A stretch of 64,000 nucleotides of DNA, from NCBI RefSeq assembly GCF_949987535.1, contig NC_080065.1, positions 42,695,239 to 42,759,238 of the forward strand, given 5' to 3'. A program made the translations under genes and the position numbers. The first letter of the stretch is position 1. Each line of letters begins with the position of its first letter. The DNA is from Balaenoptera acutorostrata (lineage: Eukaryota > Chordata > Mammalia > Artiodactyla > Balaenopteridae). The notes below the pieces were generated by a model. That model had not been told where the DNA came from, ran no database searches, and was given only the letters and a program-made list of their open reading frames with translations. Positions 37,558 to 49,756 of the stretch are shown one piece after another.

Positions 37558-38227
37558 TTATCAATCCTCCCCAATTTCATACCATTCTCATCAAATGGCC
37601 AAGGATTTTTCTCCTCCTCAGGCTCTTCTTTTGTCTTAGAGGATAGAGTTTAACACATAACCTCTCAACTTAAAACCCTGTTTGAGATTCAGATGAAGAA
37701 ATAGAGTACATTTATATTGGTTTTTCAGATGTCATAAATCTGAAGAGAAATAGGTCAATCACCTATATGAGAAACCACAAGCTAAGCCTAATAAGATGGA
37801 ATTTAAAGGAAGTAAGTTTAAATTCTTACACTCATTGTCAAACTAGAAAAATATAGGACTGAGAGACTTTGCTTAATAGCAATTAATGGAAAACAAAAGG
37901 TAGGATATTTAGTTTATTGCAAAGACATAATGAACCAAGGGGCTTCCAAAATAAGCTAAGACAAAAGTGTGCTTTTAGTCTGCTTAGTCAAGAACTAAGA
38001 GGTAACATTCCACTCTAGTATGTACTAGTGGGGCAACATTGAGGAATTGTGCTGACTTCTGGTATCACAAACTGACAGTAGCTCTGAATGATCTGGAGAC
38101 CAGGTCCTATGTATATTGGGCAAATTAAGTGTTCTTGGCATGAAAAAGAAAAGATTAAGGGAAAAATATGATTGCTGCTTTCAAATATTTGAAGGACTAT
38201 TTTGCTTAAGAATTTTTATTTGTCCTA
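37558..38227. other. Unassigned sequence
   Basis: No gene or clear repeat is visible. Confidence 0.35.
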
Positions 38228-38460
38228 ATAATGAAGTAGTGGTATGGCATAATGGAGAGAACACAAGAATTGTAGTCAAATGGAGCTGACTCAGTTCTAG
38301 CACAGACATGGACTGCCTCTGTCATTTTGGTCCCTGGACCTTCAGTTTCCCAATATCAAAAATAAAAATAGTTAAGCTTACATTGTATGGTGGTTGTGAT
38401 GATTGAAAATACCACTGGTTAAGCATGTGCCACATACAAAGTTTTCTATAAATGAAAACT
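38228..38460 (+). mobile_element. MIR, sense
   Basis: MIR pattern in order: 'gtggtatggcataatggaga' at the tRNA-related start, 'actgcctctgtcattttggt' in the core, 'accttcagtttcccaatatc', then the 'ttgtgatgattgaaaatacc' 3' part. Confidence 0.72.
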
Positions 38461-38831
38461 GTTCCCAAAAAAGGAAGTAGTATTAATGACGTTACAGCAA
38501 AACTCAAAACAAAGAAGTTGTTCAAACATGGAATTGACTCCCTTCTCAGTTCATTCTCACTGGAAGAGCTTCAATGACGACACGGCCACACATCATCAAT
38601 TTTGTAAGGTCCCTTTCAACTCCATGATTTCAATACCTACTGTAGTCTCTATCACTGCAATGGAGGCTATTTTAGGGAAATGTAATATAAAATATACCCA
38701 ATAAAGAGGAAGAATGTTTCCAGGTAAATACTATTATTGCACCTACAAATATTATTGAATATAGCAAAAAGATCAACTTTCATATATCAGTATATCGTCA
38801 GAAATAGTACAAAGGTCTTGAGAGATAGGAC

Positions 38832-39010
38832 AGGTTTTGAAGCCCAGCTGTGTTACTTAGCAGTCTCGAACTCTTAGGAAAGCTCTTAATCTCCCTTAGC
38901 CTCAATAAGTAGAATAAATTGGAGTGATATCATCTTACAAAGTCATTGAGAGGGATTTTCCTGCACTTGGTACATAATCTAGCACACTGCAGTCACTCGG
39001 TAAAGAATTA
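38832..39010 (+). mobile_element. MIR, sense
   Basis: Core-like 'gaaagctcttaatctccctt', then 'agcctcaataagtagaataa', 'cattgagagggattttcctg' and 'atctagcacactgcagtcac'. This is the MIR order in a second copy about 600 bases after the previous one. A further piece at 39195-39270 ('gcaagtcagtaaactcttac') may be a third. Confidence 0.6.
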
Positions 39011-39599
39011 TATCTCCCTTGCTACTCCAGAGAAATAACAACTCTGATTGCTTTTCTTTTAAAAAAAAAAAAATGGAGATCAGAATGCAGTACTGATGTT
39101 GTAGCAAAACGAGATTGAGAATATGCCCATAGTTGTTTGGAATTAAGAGTAAATGATAGATAAGTGGGCTACAAAAACAATGGGCCAAAGAATCAGATAA
39201 TAAGGGTCTGATGCAGGTCTACCACTGACTCTGTCTCCTTGAGCAAGTCAGTAAACTCTTACCTCTCCATACAGAGCAAATGATGAAGATGCTCTTAACC
39301 AAATAGTAGGAAAACCACAAGATAAATAGGAATGGCACAGTGTACTGTTGCCTTTACTCAACAAATGTTATGTTTTATTCCAAAATGGCCAAGTGTATTG
39401 TTTGTATGGAATCAATAGAAAGACAATGACAATAAATAGGAAATAATTAATTGTCTATAAAAGACTTTATTTCTTTCAAGCAATAATGAATTATAATGAT
39501 CAAGGTCCTTGTTTTTATAGACAAATATAGACAAGCACATTAAAATTTTAAGTGAGTTAGTTCTCAAAGTATTATTATTCATTTAGTAATTATGTAATT

Positions 39600-39730
39600 C
39601 CCTTTAGAGTCTTTCTTGCTGGATTGTAAATAATATGAGGGGAGAGAAATCTCTCTCTTGTTTACTTCTGTACCTCCAGTCCTAAACAATTACATGTTCC
39701 ACCATTATATTTTGAATGAATAAATAAATT
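39600..39730 (+). mobile_element. LINE-2 3' terminus, diverged
   Basis: 'ctggattgtaaataatatga', 'ttctgtacctccagtcctaa' and 'ttgaatgaataaataaat' follow the L2 terminal order. It is strongly diverged. Confidence 0.5.
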
Positions 39731-39921
39731 AATCGAACAGATCACCCACAAGTTTGTCCCAACTGATTCCCACTCTCTCCTTTGTCTCCACCCTACTGGG
39801 CATTTAATATACCACCATAGACCTTTTTAATGTCAGTTTTATTTTACTTGATTCAGCTTTTTGAACAAACGACTCGTCATGTAATTCTTGCACCCACAGC
39901 GTCTGGGAAATAGTAGCTATC

Positions 39922-40267
39922 AAGAAGTGTTCTCTGAGGGCTTCCCTGGTGGCGCAGTGGTTGAGAATCTGCCTGCCAATGCAGGGGACACGGGTTCGAG
40001 CCCTGGTCTGGGAAGATCCCACATGCCGTGGAGCAACTGGGCCCGTGAGCCACAATTACTGAGCCTGCGCGTCTGGAGCCTGTGCTCCGCAACAAGAGAG
40101 GCCGCGATGGTGAGAGGCCCGCACACCGCGATGAAGAGTGGTCCCCACTTGCCGCAACTAGAGAAAGCCCTCGCACAGAAACGAAGACTCAACACAGTCA
40201 TAAATAAAAATAATAAATAAATAATAAATTAAAAAATTAAAAAAAAAAAAAAGAAGTGTTCTCTGAG
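39922..40267. repeat. 17-base target-site duplication of CHR SINE
   Basis: 'aagaagtgttctctgag' is identical at 39922-39938 and 40251-40267. Confidence 0.95.
39939..40250 (+). mobile_element. CHR-family SINE, sense
   Basis: A young tRNA-derived SINE, about 312 bases. The head 'ggcttccctggtggcgcagt' contains the A-box region, and 'gggttcgagccctggtctgg' is the B box of the internal polymerase III promoter. The body runs through 'gagcctgtgctccgcaacaa' to an A-rich tail with AATA units and a poly(A). Several open frames cross it on both strands (for example 39888-40220 plus, 39877-40201 minus). All are translations of SINE sequence. Confidence 0.96.
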
Positions 40268-42799
40268 TAACAGAGCAGGGAACCCGATAATTGTAGGGAG
40301 AAGAGTTGATGCTGACACACAGGATCCAGGCAATATTCCAACTCTGATTGTGAGATAGCTCAGCTGCTTCAGCACTGAATTATCATGGCCATCTTTCCCC
40401 CATTTCTATTTCTGTTACACATGCCTAGAAACATACTTAGGCCTAGGAACAAGAGTTATCTTCAAAGTATTCAACAATGTCTAGAGAGTGAGCACTGACC
40501 AATCAAACTGGGGGCCATCCATATGCTAGCAAGACCAAGGTCTTAGAGCCTCTTACACTGTTAAACATTATTTTGTAGATGCAGAGTAGCAAGTTGGGCT
40601 GGAGGGGGAGTTGGGGAGGGTGTCAATGGGTAAACCCGGGTGAAGGAGGAGATACCAGGAGGCATGAAGTAGTGGCTATTTACCCACTGGAATTGAAGTA
40701 GTTCAAAATCTTAACAATCTGTACAGCTATGCTAGAACACACTGGCTGAATATCAGCTCTGCTTAGCAACATGCGTTAATAAAGGAATTGGCAGAATGTC
40801 AACAAGTTCTACAAACTGGAATCCTGCCAATTCTTTTCGACTACCACAACTCTTAACAATCTCTGCTAACATCTCTTTTCTTGAAGAATGCAAGCTGGAA
40901 AATGAATGGGGAATTTTAGTATCTGCAGAAATGTGAATGGTATAACTCACTATTTTACAGAAGCCTGATTTATAGGAGGGGAATGGGAAATTATGTGTGA
41001 GATCTAAAATTGCAATCTCTTGGGATCTTTTCTACTTTTTCAAAAGAGAGGCAGTTCAGGTCAGAATTTTATTATTTTTGGCTCAAGGCCAATGAATGTC
41101 TTACAATGTGATCTTAACATGTTATAAAAAAATCAAATCAGAACTAAGTTAGAGTGAGAGTCTGAGCACAAAAGTTGGTAATAACGGTTGAGAGTTAATT
41201 TCATAAGAGGAGACAACACTCTAATACTTCACTGTGTTGTTTTAATTTGTAGTGTCTTAACTTTTCACTGAGTGCTTCAAATATCAGACATGAAGAAAAA
41301 CTCCAAACTCTCCCATAGTCACACCATAAAGAATTTCTTCTTTCCTAAATATTTCAAATCAGAACTACACCCAAGAAGCTTTTTACATGATCAGATTTTT
41401 TAAGATGAGTCCAGAGCTGTATAAAGGGGGTCTTAACTGAGGGATTCCAGTGTTACCAATTTACTGGTTTCAAAGAGTCCTGGGTTCTTGCCTTTAATGA
41501 TAGCACTTGCCATCAGGATATTTTGCAGCTGAAGAAAGTTTAACCAAGTAGAATTACCTATTTCAAATTATATTTAGATACTTTAAATCAAGTGAATTTG
41601 GAGAATTATACATTTTATAAAATATATTTGATAACATTTATTCATGGTGGATATTGGATTATATGCAAATCCCTCTTAGTATGGGGCTAAAATATAGAAA
41701 ACATGTCTTAATTTAAATTACATCTATTATATAGATGATAATCAAAATGGATTTATAAACTAGGCAAGCTCTTTTCATGTTAAATAATTCCTTTCTAATC
41801 TGGTAAAAACACATAAGCAAATAAACCAAAACCTTCACAAAATGGGAATTAAAAATTTTGTTTGAATTTGAGCATTCCAAAAGAGTCAAGAACATATATA
41901 AACTGCTTTAAAAGACATTTTCAAACTTCCTGATAAAACAAGTTCTATCAAAAAACGGCAGATCATTGGCTATTAGTTTGAATATAATATTCTCATCATT
42001 TATAACTTGAGTTTTTTTCATTCGGTTAATTTGTTACTAAACAAACAAACTTTGACCAAAAATTTCTTTTACAATAGGGAAATTAACCACTATTTACCTT
42101 CCTTGAAATAGTCATATGACATTTCAAATAGCATTTCAAGTGTACATTCTTTATACCTATAAATCTTTTTAAAGCCTAGATCCAATAAAGAATGTAGAGG
42201 ATGTTTGTTTCCTTGACTTATGCTACAACGGGTTAAAAAACTCACTATTTCATTCTGCAATAATGAAAGGACAGTGAATTTGTAAATCATGGCAGAAACT
42301 GGGTAGCAGTATGAAAATGGAGCTTCTCTAGCAATGAATTGAATTCACCTCACTTCCACACAAAGCACCGTGTTGATTTGAAATGTAGGTAGAAGGAAGA
42401 TTTTCTTCCCGTAGTGTTTTAGTCCTGATCTCCTGAATTACTGAGACTATGAAATCACTGCCTGGAATTGCAATTTAAGGAGAGAAATTGATGCAAAGCT
42501 CAGTTCTTATTACCCATTTCATATCTAGGGAATGTAGTCTTATACCAACAATATATCTTAGTTTTCTTTCCATATGCCTGTTAACTTCTTTCCTTTATAA
42601 TCACTACACCTATGAAGCCCACATTCTTAAGCTTAGTTTTGAAATTTTGGCTGCCCCCAATCTTTCTAAATTTATTTGTCATTAATAGATTTTCTGAGTC
42701 CTCCACTTCACTTAAACTGAATACTTAACACCAGCTCTTTCCATCAGAACAAGGCATATCACTCCTAGTTTTTGCTAAAAATACTCTTGGGGAAAAGAC
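40268..42799. other. Unassigned AT-rich sequence
   Basis: About 2.5 kb without a recognisable gene. A G-rich run lies at 40600-40620. Most of 41500-42300 is strongly AT-rich. I see no conserved-looking frame. Confidence 0.35.
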
Positions 42800-43025
42800 A
42801 GACCAGGATCTGAGGTATTAAAAAAATCCTGCACTTTCTTCACTATCCCTCTTCCAGCCAGGCTTCCCAGCCTGCTTTATGTTTGTGGCATTTATAACGC
42901 CATGTTCTTGCATCACTTGCTTTCCCTGCTGGAATCAAAGCCACTTGAGAGTGGATCTATGACATATATTTTGCATCACAGCACCTTCCTAACAAAGTCT
43001 GAGACTAGAGAAGTTGCTTAATGAA
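42800..43025 (+). mobile_element. Possible LINE-2 3' end, sense
   Basis: 'ccctgctggaatcaaagcca', 'ttgagagtggatctatgaca' and 'ttgcatcacagcaccttcct' resemble the final L2 segment. The terminal AATAAATATTTGTTGA-type block is not clear. Confidence 0.4.
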
Positions 43026-43154
43026 GCCTGGGTTTTCTTTTTACATTTCTACCTATCTTTCTGTATAATTAAAACAACAGCGATGAAGAGGAAGGGAGGA
43101 TAATGGTAGAACTGCCTCTGTTTTATAAATATTTTCAGGGTGGCCTCTGTATTT

Positions 43155-43510
43155 TTACATTTTTAATGAAAAGTATAAGCAATACCAGAATGAAGAACAT
43201 GTTAGCAACTGCTCCCCATCTCTGGTAGTTATAGTGTTCGTCACCATTATTTCTGGCTCTGTGCTTTCCAGGACTGTGGTAGGATTGCATTTGCTGGCCA
43301 TTTTGTGGTTGAGACAGATGAGAGCTCTGGCCTGTGAGTTGTGAGTGAAGGTGTCACTTCCTGGCCAGAGCATTAACTTGTAGGTAAGAATATAACTTCT
43401 CTTTCTCTCTGGCTCAGCCGCTGGCAGCATATGAGATGGGGGCTCCATCGTCCAGCCTATGGTGTGAGCAGAACCCTCATAAGATTTCAAACCTGAATGG
43501 GAGAGTAGTC
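43155..43510 (-). repeat. Probable old interspersed repeat, antisense, family unassigned
   Basis: On the minus strand this has phrases common in old dispersed repeats ('ctggccaggaagtgacacct', 'aaccacaaaatggccagcaa'). A 111-codon frame spans it on the minus strand. That frame has no domain I recognise, and the region looks like non-coding repeat DNA. Confidence 0.35.
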
Positions 43511-44922
43511 GGAGTGAAAACTAAGTCGCTGGGTTTTTTTTTAAACCCTGAGATTTGGGGATTACTTTTTACCCCAGAATAATTTAACCTACCTCATGCA
43601 TAACTTTTCCTCCATTTTCAGACCTCATATGATGAGCTTGGTATGTCTCTTTCCACATTTTGCTTCACACTAATGAAAAAAAAAATGCAGATATGTATAC
43701 ATAATATAGGGCATTTTTGCAACCAAAGTGGGATTATATTGTTCTCATTGATTTGCAGATTTAAAAAAAAATAGAATCATATTGTATATACTATATTTTG
43801 TTCTACATAAAAGATTTTATGTAAAACAATTGATGCACTTTTATATTTAATAATATTGAGAAATGCTAATTTTATAATTAAGATAGAACTCTTTTATATA
43901 GAGGAATAAAATTTTAGGGAGATTTATGTCTTTTATAAAAATTGTTCTTAATTAGAAAGGTAATTCTATTTACAATTAAGATGAATATATATAGAATTTC
44001 TTTTTTCTCACTCTATTATCTTCTATGCTAATTTGAGTTCTTTGTACTTTGAAATATATGAAAAATATAAACAGGGAAATGTAGTTATTAAGAAAACCTT
44101 TATACAAGCTTTTAGAAATGCATCTAGTAAACAAAATTGTTTAAATTAAACACGACTTAACTTTTCATATTCTGAGGATATAATTGTACCATTTTAATCT
44201 ATTCAAGTTTCATGTAAATACTAGATTATTTTATAAATATTAGCTTCTATTTTCACAAGCGTAATTAAATCCCTCATGTAAAATATTGTCAAATTATGGT
44301 CAGACCAAGCAAATATTGTTTTAGTTGTGGGAAATAAGTAATGTGTGGTGGCTTGAAAAGTGTCAGTTCCTAATAAAGATAAAACAATTTCAAGAAGAAA
44401 AGACCTGTATTTAAAATAACTTAAGAACAGGAGATTATATAATTAAGTGCTAATCACTATTACAAATGATATTTTAAAATAAAGTTCTTTCTCTTTTTAG
44501 ACAAAACTTCACCTTCCAAGAAGAAAATGCAAAGATGATGTAGCTTTTATGGAAGGAAAAAAAAAACTTTCAAGAAGACTGATTTTCTAAGAATTTGCTT
44601 ATGACAAGGTTTCTTTAAACATGCAGTATCTTGATGTATATTACATAATGGCATAGTAAAATCAATCTTTATTAATCATTGCTCCCTTGTGTCTTAGGTG
44701 ACCCAAACATAACTGAAAATTTTAAGTTGCAAGTTTATCACTTCTTATTATCTACAAAAATAATTAAAATTATACAAAATGTATCATTTCATTCACCATT
44801 TATCATGAGTAGGGTGCTAACTCATAGTGAGATATAGTTATACATGTAATTTATTTTTATATTATTCAAACAGACATGGAAACCCAATTACTAGGATATT
44901 TTTGGCTGTTTACTGTATAACA
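43511..44922. other. Strongly AT-rich unassigned sequence
   Basis: No gene or identifiable repeat is visible. This is one of the most AT-rich parts of the window. Confidence 0.4.
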
Positions 44923-47307
44923 CAGCATTTCTCATTTTACTGTATTTTGCTTTATTGCACTTTGCAGATATCGCATTTTTTACGAATTGAAGATTTGTGG
45001 CAACCCTGCCTTGAGCAAGTCTGTCAGCACTATTTCACCAACAGCATTGGCTCACTTTGTGTCTCTGTGTCACATTTTGGTAATTCTTCCAACATTTCAA
45101 ACTTTTTCATGATTACTATATTTGTTATGGTGATTGGGGATCAGTGATCTTTTATGTTACTATTGTAATTGTTTTGGGGCATCACAAACCACACCCTTAT
45201 AAGACAGCAAACTTAAATGTGTGTGTTTTGACTGCTCCACTGATCTACTGTTGCCCATCTCTCTCCCTCTCCTCAGGCCTCTCTATTCCCTGAGACACAA
45301 CAGTGTTGAAAGTAGGCCAGTTAATAACCCTACAATGGCCTCTAAGTGTTCAAGTGAAAGGAAGAGTCACATGTCTTGCATTAAATCAAAAGCTAGAAAT
45401 GATTAAGTTTAGTGAGGAAGGCATGTCAAAAGCCAAGATAGGCCAAAATCCAGGCCTCTTGCACCAAACAGCCAAGCTGTGAATGCAAAGGAGAAGTTCT
45501 TGAAGGAAATTAAAAGTGCTATTTTAGTGAACACACAAATGATAAGAAAGCCAAGCAATCTTATTGCTGATATGGAGAAAGTTATAGTGGTCTGGATAGA
45601 AGATCAAACCAGCCACAACATTCTCTTCAGCCAAAGCCTAATCCAGAGCAAGACCCTAATTCTCTTCAGTTCTATGAAGGCTGAGAGAGGTAAGGAAGCT
45701 GCAGAAGAAAAGTTTAAAGCTAGTAGAGGTTGATTCATGAAGTTGAAGGGAAGAACCATCACCATAACATAAAAGTTCAAGGTGAAGCAACAAGTGCTGA
45801 TGTAGAAGCTGCAGCAAGTTATCCAGAAGATCATTAATGAAGGTGGTTACACTAAACAAGAGATTTTCAGTGTAGACGAAACAGCCTTATACTGGAAGAA
45901 GATGTCATCTAGGACCTCTATAGCTAGAAAGGAGAAGTCAATGCCTGGCTTCAAAGCTTCAAAGGACAGACTGACTCTCCTGTTAGGGGCTAATGCAGCT
46001 GGTGACTTTAAGTCAAAGTTAGTACTCATTTACCATTCCAAAAATCCTAGGGCCCTTAAAAATTATGCTCAGTCTACTCTGTCTGTGCTCTGTAAATGGA
46101 ACAACAAATCCTGGATGACAGTCCATCTGTTTACAACATAGTTTACTGGATATTTTAAGCCCACTGTTGAGAACTCCTACTCAGAAAAAAAGATTTCTTT
46201 CAAAATATTACTACTCATTGACAATGCACCTGGTCGCCCAGGAACTCTGATGGAGATGTACAATGAAATTAATGTTGTTTTCATGCCTGCTAACACAGCA
46301 TCTATTCTGCAACCCATGGATCACGGAGTCATTTTGACTTTCAAGTTTCATTATTTAAGAAATATGTTTCATAAGGCTATAGCTGCTATAGAGACTCCTC
46401 TGATGGGTCTGGGCAAAACAAATTGAAAACCTTCTAAAAAGGATTCACTATTCCAAATGCTATTAAGAACATTCATAACTCATGGGGAGAGGTCAAAGTA
46501 CAGTATCAACATTAATAGGAGTTTGGAAGAAGATGATTCCAACCCTCATGGATGACTTTGAGGGGTCATGACTTTGGTGGAGGAAGTCCTTGCAGATGTG
46601 GTGGAAATAGCAAGAAAATGAAACTTGTAAGTGGAGCCTGAAGATGTGCCTGAATTGCTGCAATCTCATGATAATACTTGAATGGATCAGGAGTTTTTTT
46701 CTTATTGGATGAGCAAAGAAAGTGGTTTCTTGAGGAGAAAACTATCCCTGGTGAAGCTGATGTAAAGATTGTTGAAATGATAACAAAGTCTTTAGAATAT
46801 TACATAAACTGTGTTGATAAAACAGTAGCAGTGTTTGAGAGGATTGACTCCAATTTTAAAAGAAGTTCTACTGATGGTAAATGCTATCAAACAGCATCTT
46901 ATGCGACAGAGAAATTATTTGCAAAAGGAAGAGTCAATCAATGCAGCAAACTTCATTGTTGTCTTATTTTTTTAAAATTGCCAGTCACCCAACCTTCAGC
47001 AAACACCGCCCTGATCAGTCAGCAGCCATTAACATTGAGGCCAGACCCTCCACTCGCAAAAGGATTACAACTCATTGAAGGCTCAGGTGGTGGTTAGCAT
47101 TTTTAGCAATAAAGTATTTTTAAATTAAGGTATGCACTTTTTTTAGACATAATGTTATTGCACACTTAACACATTACAGTATAGCATAAACATGATTTTT
47201 ATATGCACTGGGAAACCAAAAAAAATTCATGTGACTCGCTTTATTTCAATATTTCCCTTTATTGCAGTAGCCTGGAACAGAACCCACAATATCTCCAGGT
47301 ATGCCTG
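44923..47307 (+). mobile_element. Tigger1 DNA transposon, nearly full length
   Basis: An ancient pogo-like (Tc1/mariner superfamily) DNA transposon. The right terminal inverted repeat is clear: 'ccaggtatgcctg' ends at 47307, followed by TA. The left end 'cagcatttctcattttactg' is more decayed, but the following 'ctttattgcactttgcagat' matches the subterminal region. The length of 2385 bases is close to the roughly 2.4 kb of a complete Tigger1. It holds one transposase gene, now broken. The 3' side has the expected 'tatgcactgggaaaccaaaa' and 'catgtgactcgctttatt' blocks. Confidence 0.95.
45335..47096 (+). pseudogene. Tigger1 transposase, inactivated
   Basis: The transposase cut and rejoined DNA at the Tigger terminal repeats using an RNase H-like DDD centre after an N-terminal centromere-protein-B-like DNA-binding region. 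Here it starts with ATG at 45335 (MASKCSSERKSH), as in the family. A small deletion near 45375-45385 shifts the frame about 15 codons in, and further stops and shifts follow. Between about 45875 and 46321 one frame carries all three catalytic aspartate codons. The first is in 'gtagacgaa' (45875-45877), the second in 'attgacaatgcacct' (46220-46222), and the third in 'cccatggat' (46319-46321). A single TAG at 46139-46141 interrupts that frame. The original reading ends at 47096. Pieces are visible at 45479-45733, 45902-46141 and 46678-47097. It is not functional. Confidence 0.93.
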
Positions 47308-48334
47308 TATTACATGTTTCTTATTCATGAGAAACAGAAAGATATAAGTCAGGTATAAAGGCTTTTATTTTCTTATATGCCAATCATTTAAAAAGTCACT
47401 TATAGGACAAAAAATGGTTTTATAAGAATATGACCCTCAACTCCAACACAGTAGTTTTAGATTTGCAGGGAACAATGTACAATAAGAATAGACACTTGTT
47501 GGCTATTTTAGAAAGTGAATCAAGTTCATTGTTGAAGAGCACTGCCTAAATCCAGAAGACATATCAACTCAATGAGGAAAACCTATTTGGATTTTAATTT
47601 TTGATCAATGACAGTATAATTTCTGGGTTATAATTACATGCATTCATCCAAGCTAATAAAGAGTCTAAGCCCCCATTCCTGTACAGAGAGAGAAACAGAA
47701 AGAGAAAAAGAGAAGAGAGAAAGAGAAAGAAATTCAAATAGGATGTTTTCACCATTTTTATAAAATATTTCTTGCAGAAAACTACCACCAAAGAAACAGC
47801 TTTAATAGTGCACAAAACACTTGATCACTTTTTCCAAAAATGTTTTCCTTAGCAGTAATGTTCAATACTCTCCAATGAAATGAAAAACAAAAACAAAAAC
47901 AGAAAAAAAACGGGGCTAAGGAATAATTCTTCCAACTGCCAGGAGTTTGTCTAAAAAGAATCACCTGGATGTAGACACTCATGTCTCAGGAAGGAAAAGC
48001 TTTCCTTCAGACATTAGAGGAAAGACAAGTCATAAGCAGGTAAGGCATTTAGAGTAGGAGAAAAATGATGTGCCGAGGGCATAAGGATCTCTACCTACGA
48101 CGTTCCTTATCTCTTCTTCTTAGGAGCTGAGTGAACTTACTACAAGGGCCTCACCTTATTGAGAACAAGTGATGGAATCTTTTCCAAGACAGTTGAGTTA
48201 CATTTGAATACCGGGACAAAAATTCAAGTAAGCTATCATTCTTAATGTAATATACATATAATGTGAATGTACATAAATGTAATAAATGTGAATATAATAA
48301 TGTGTAACATGAGATCCAAATTGTCTGTTTTGTT
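47308..48334. other. Unassigned sequence with purine-rich tract
   Basis: No gene is visible. A GA-rich tract spans about 47684-47731, and an AAAAAC repeat lies at 47881-47910. The minus-strand frames over them (47594-47982) give Phe/Ser/Leu-rich low-complexity peptides. Confidence 0.45.
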
Positions 48335-48717
48335 TATTCAGTCATTTAATTCTTTTTTTTTTTTTTTTTTTTTTTTTATAGCTACTTTATTTATTTATTT
48401 CTTTATTTTTGGCTGTGTTGGGTCTTCAGTTCGTGTGAGGGCTTTCTCTAGTTACGGCAAGTGGGGGCCACTCTTCATCGCGGTGCAGGGACCGCTCTTC
48501 ATCGCGGCGCGCAGGCCTCTCACTATCGTGGCCCCTCCCGTTGCGGGGCACAGGCTCCAGACGCGCAGGCTCAGTAGTTGTGGCTCACGGGCCCAGCTGC
48601 TCCGTGGCATGGGGGATCTTCCCAGACCAGGGCTCGAACCCGCGTCCCCCGCATTAGCAGGCAGACTCTCAACCACTGCGCCACCAGGGAAGCCCCATAT
48701 TCAGTCATTTAATTCTT
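48335..48717. repeat. 20-base target-site duplication of CHR SINE
   Basis: 'tattcagtcatttaattctt' is identical at 48335-48354 and 48698-48717. Confidence 0.96.
48355..48697 (-). mobile_element. CHR-family SINE, antisense
   Basis: A tRNA-derived SINE on the minus strand, about 343 bases, with a T-rich tail of about 25 bases at the left (48352-48378). Compared with the copy at 34342 it has a small internal duplication, 'ccactcttcatcgcggtgca' followed by 'ccgctcttcatcgcggcgcg'. It keeps more CpG dinucleotides than the other copies, consistent with recent insertion. The 150-codon plus-strand frame at 48267-48719 is SINE sequence, not a gene. Confidence 0.95.
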
Positions 48718-48739
48718 AATAAAAACAATAACAATCATG

Positions 48740-48925
48740 TGGCCTGTTTTTACACACCAACTGTGTGTCAGCAAGCACTGGTGGTTTTACATTATTGTAG
48801 TTAATCCTCCAACCACGTTGAATGATTTATTTTTCTCAATTTACACACGGTGAACTTGAGGCCCAGACAGGCTAAGTAAACTAAGACCATACAGCTAGTA
48901 AATGACAGAGCCAGTCATTTGAGAG
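48740..48925 (-). mobile_element. MIR, antisense
   Basis: Reversed MIR order: 'gtgtgtcagcaagcactggt', 'gttaatcctccaaccacgtt', 'tgaacttgaggcccagacag', 'accatacagctagtaaatga'. Confidence 0.7.
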
Positions 48926-49029
48926 TAAAGATGTTTTGTTTACAAATCTATATTTATTCCACTGTGTCACACTGAAATTAATCCATGTCAAGGTAAACAT
49001 GCAGCAATAATAGAGAGGAATTATTTTTA

Positions 49030-49265
49030 TTGTAATAGTTGGCACTTATTGTGTAAGTATATGTGCCAGAGACTTAGCAAAAATATTTTTCTGATGTATT
49101 ATTTAATCCTTCCAACATCCAAGTATTATTTCTAACATTTTAAAATAACTTTTTTAAGAACCTGAGGCACAGAGAAGTAAGGACACTTGCCCTAATCTCA
49201 CCTGGCTAGAAAGTGGTGGAGCTGTGATTAGATTCAAGGCAGGCAGAAGCTAGAGCCCACAGACT
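49030..49265 (-). mobile_element. MIR, antisense, second copy
   Basis: 'ggcacttattgtgtaagtat', 'atttaatccttccaacatcc', 'gaacctgaggcacagagaag', 'cacctggctagaaagtggtg' and 'gagctgtgattagattcaag' follow the complete reversed MIR pattern. It lies about 100 bases after another MIR in the same orientation. Confidence 0.78.
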
Positions 49266-49756
49266 GTAAGTGAAGTTAAGATTCTGGGTATGAAAACATG
49301 AAAAAGAGGGTATGAACAATTATTTAGTAAATTTTCTTTCCTCTTACAACAGTAAGTGTACTAATTATATAGGCAGCTGTCTCCATGTTCCGCTATGCCT
49401 TCCCTGTCCAGATAGTAACAAAAGCATAGAGTGTAATATCTACTGAGATCTTGTTGTTCCTTTATGATCAATAAAATTATGCAAAACTCAAGTCAGAAAC
49501 AATCTCTTGACCAAATGCTGGTGTTCCGTTTTTGTTTAAGTGCTACTGTAAAAGTTTTATTTAAAAAATACCCTGAACCCATAGAACAAAAAGGAGGGGG
49601 GGAAAGAGAGATTCTGCAAAGATTCTTAACACAGACTCTTTAGTGCACTAACTCTTAGATATGAAAGGAAGTGGAAAAGAAAAATCAGTAAAAAGAAGTG
49701 CATGCACCTAGAAGCCCTATAGCAGGTACCTTAGGCAGCAAAGCAAATAGTGTTTT
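49266..49756. other. Unassigned sequence
   Basis: No gene or clear repeat is visible. A short G-rich and purine-rich run lies at 49592-49610. Confidence 0.35.

Noticed and set aside
39877..40220. Overlapping 93-110 codon frames on both strands
   Set aside because: They are translations of the CHR SINE at 39939-40250; the same peptides recur at every CHR copy (34405-34702, 48267-48719, 61100-61597).
43155..43490. 111-codon minus-strand frame
   Set aside because: No recognisable domain, and the DNA has the character of an old dispersed repeat.
47594..47982. Minus-strand frames rich in Phe, Leu and Ser resembling membrane peptides
   Set aside because: They arise from GA-rich and AAAAAC simple sequence read in antisense.
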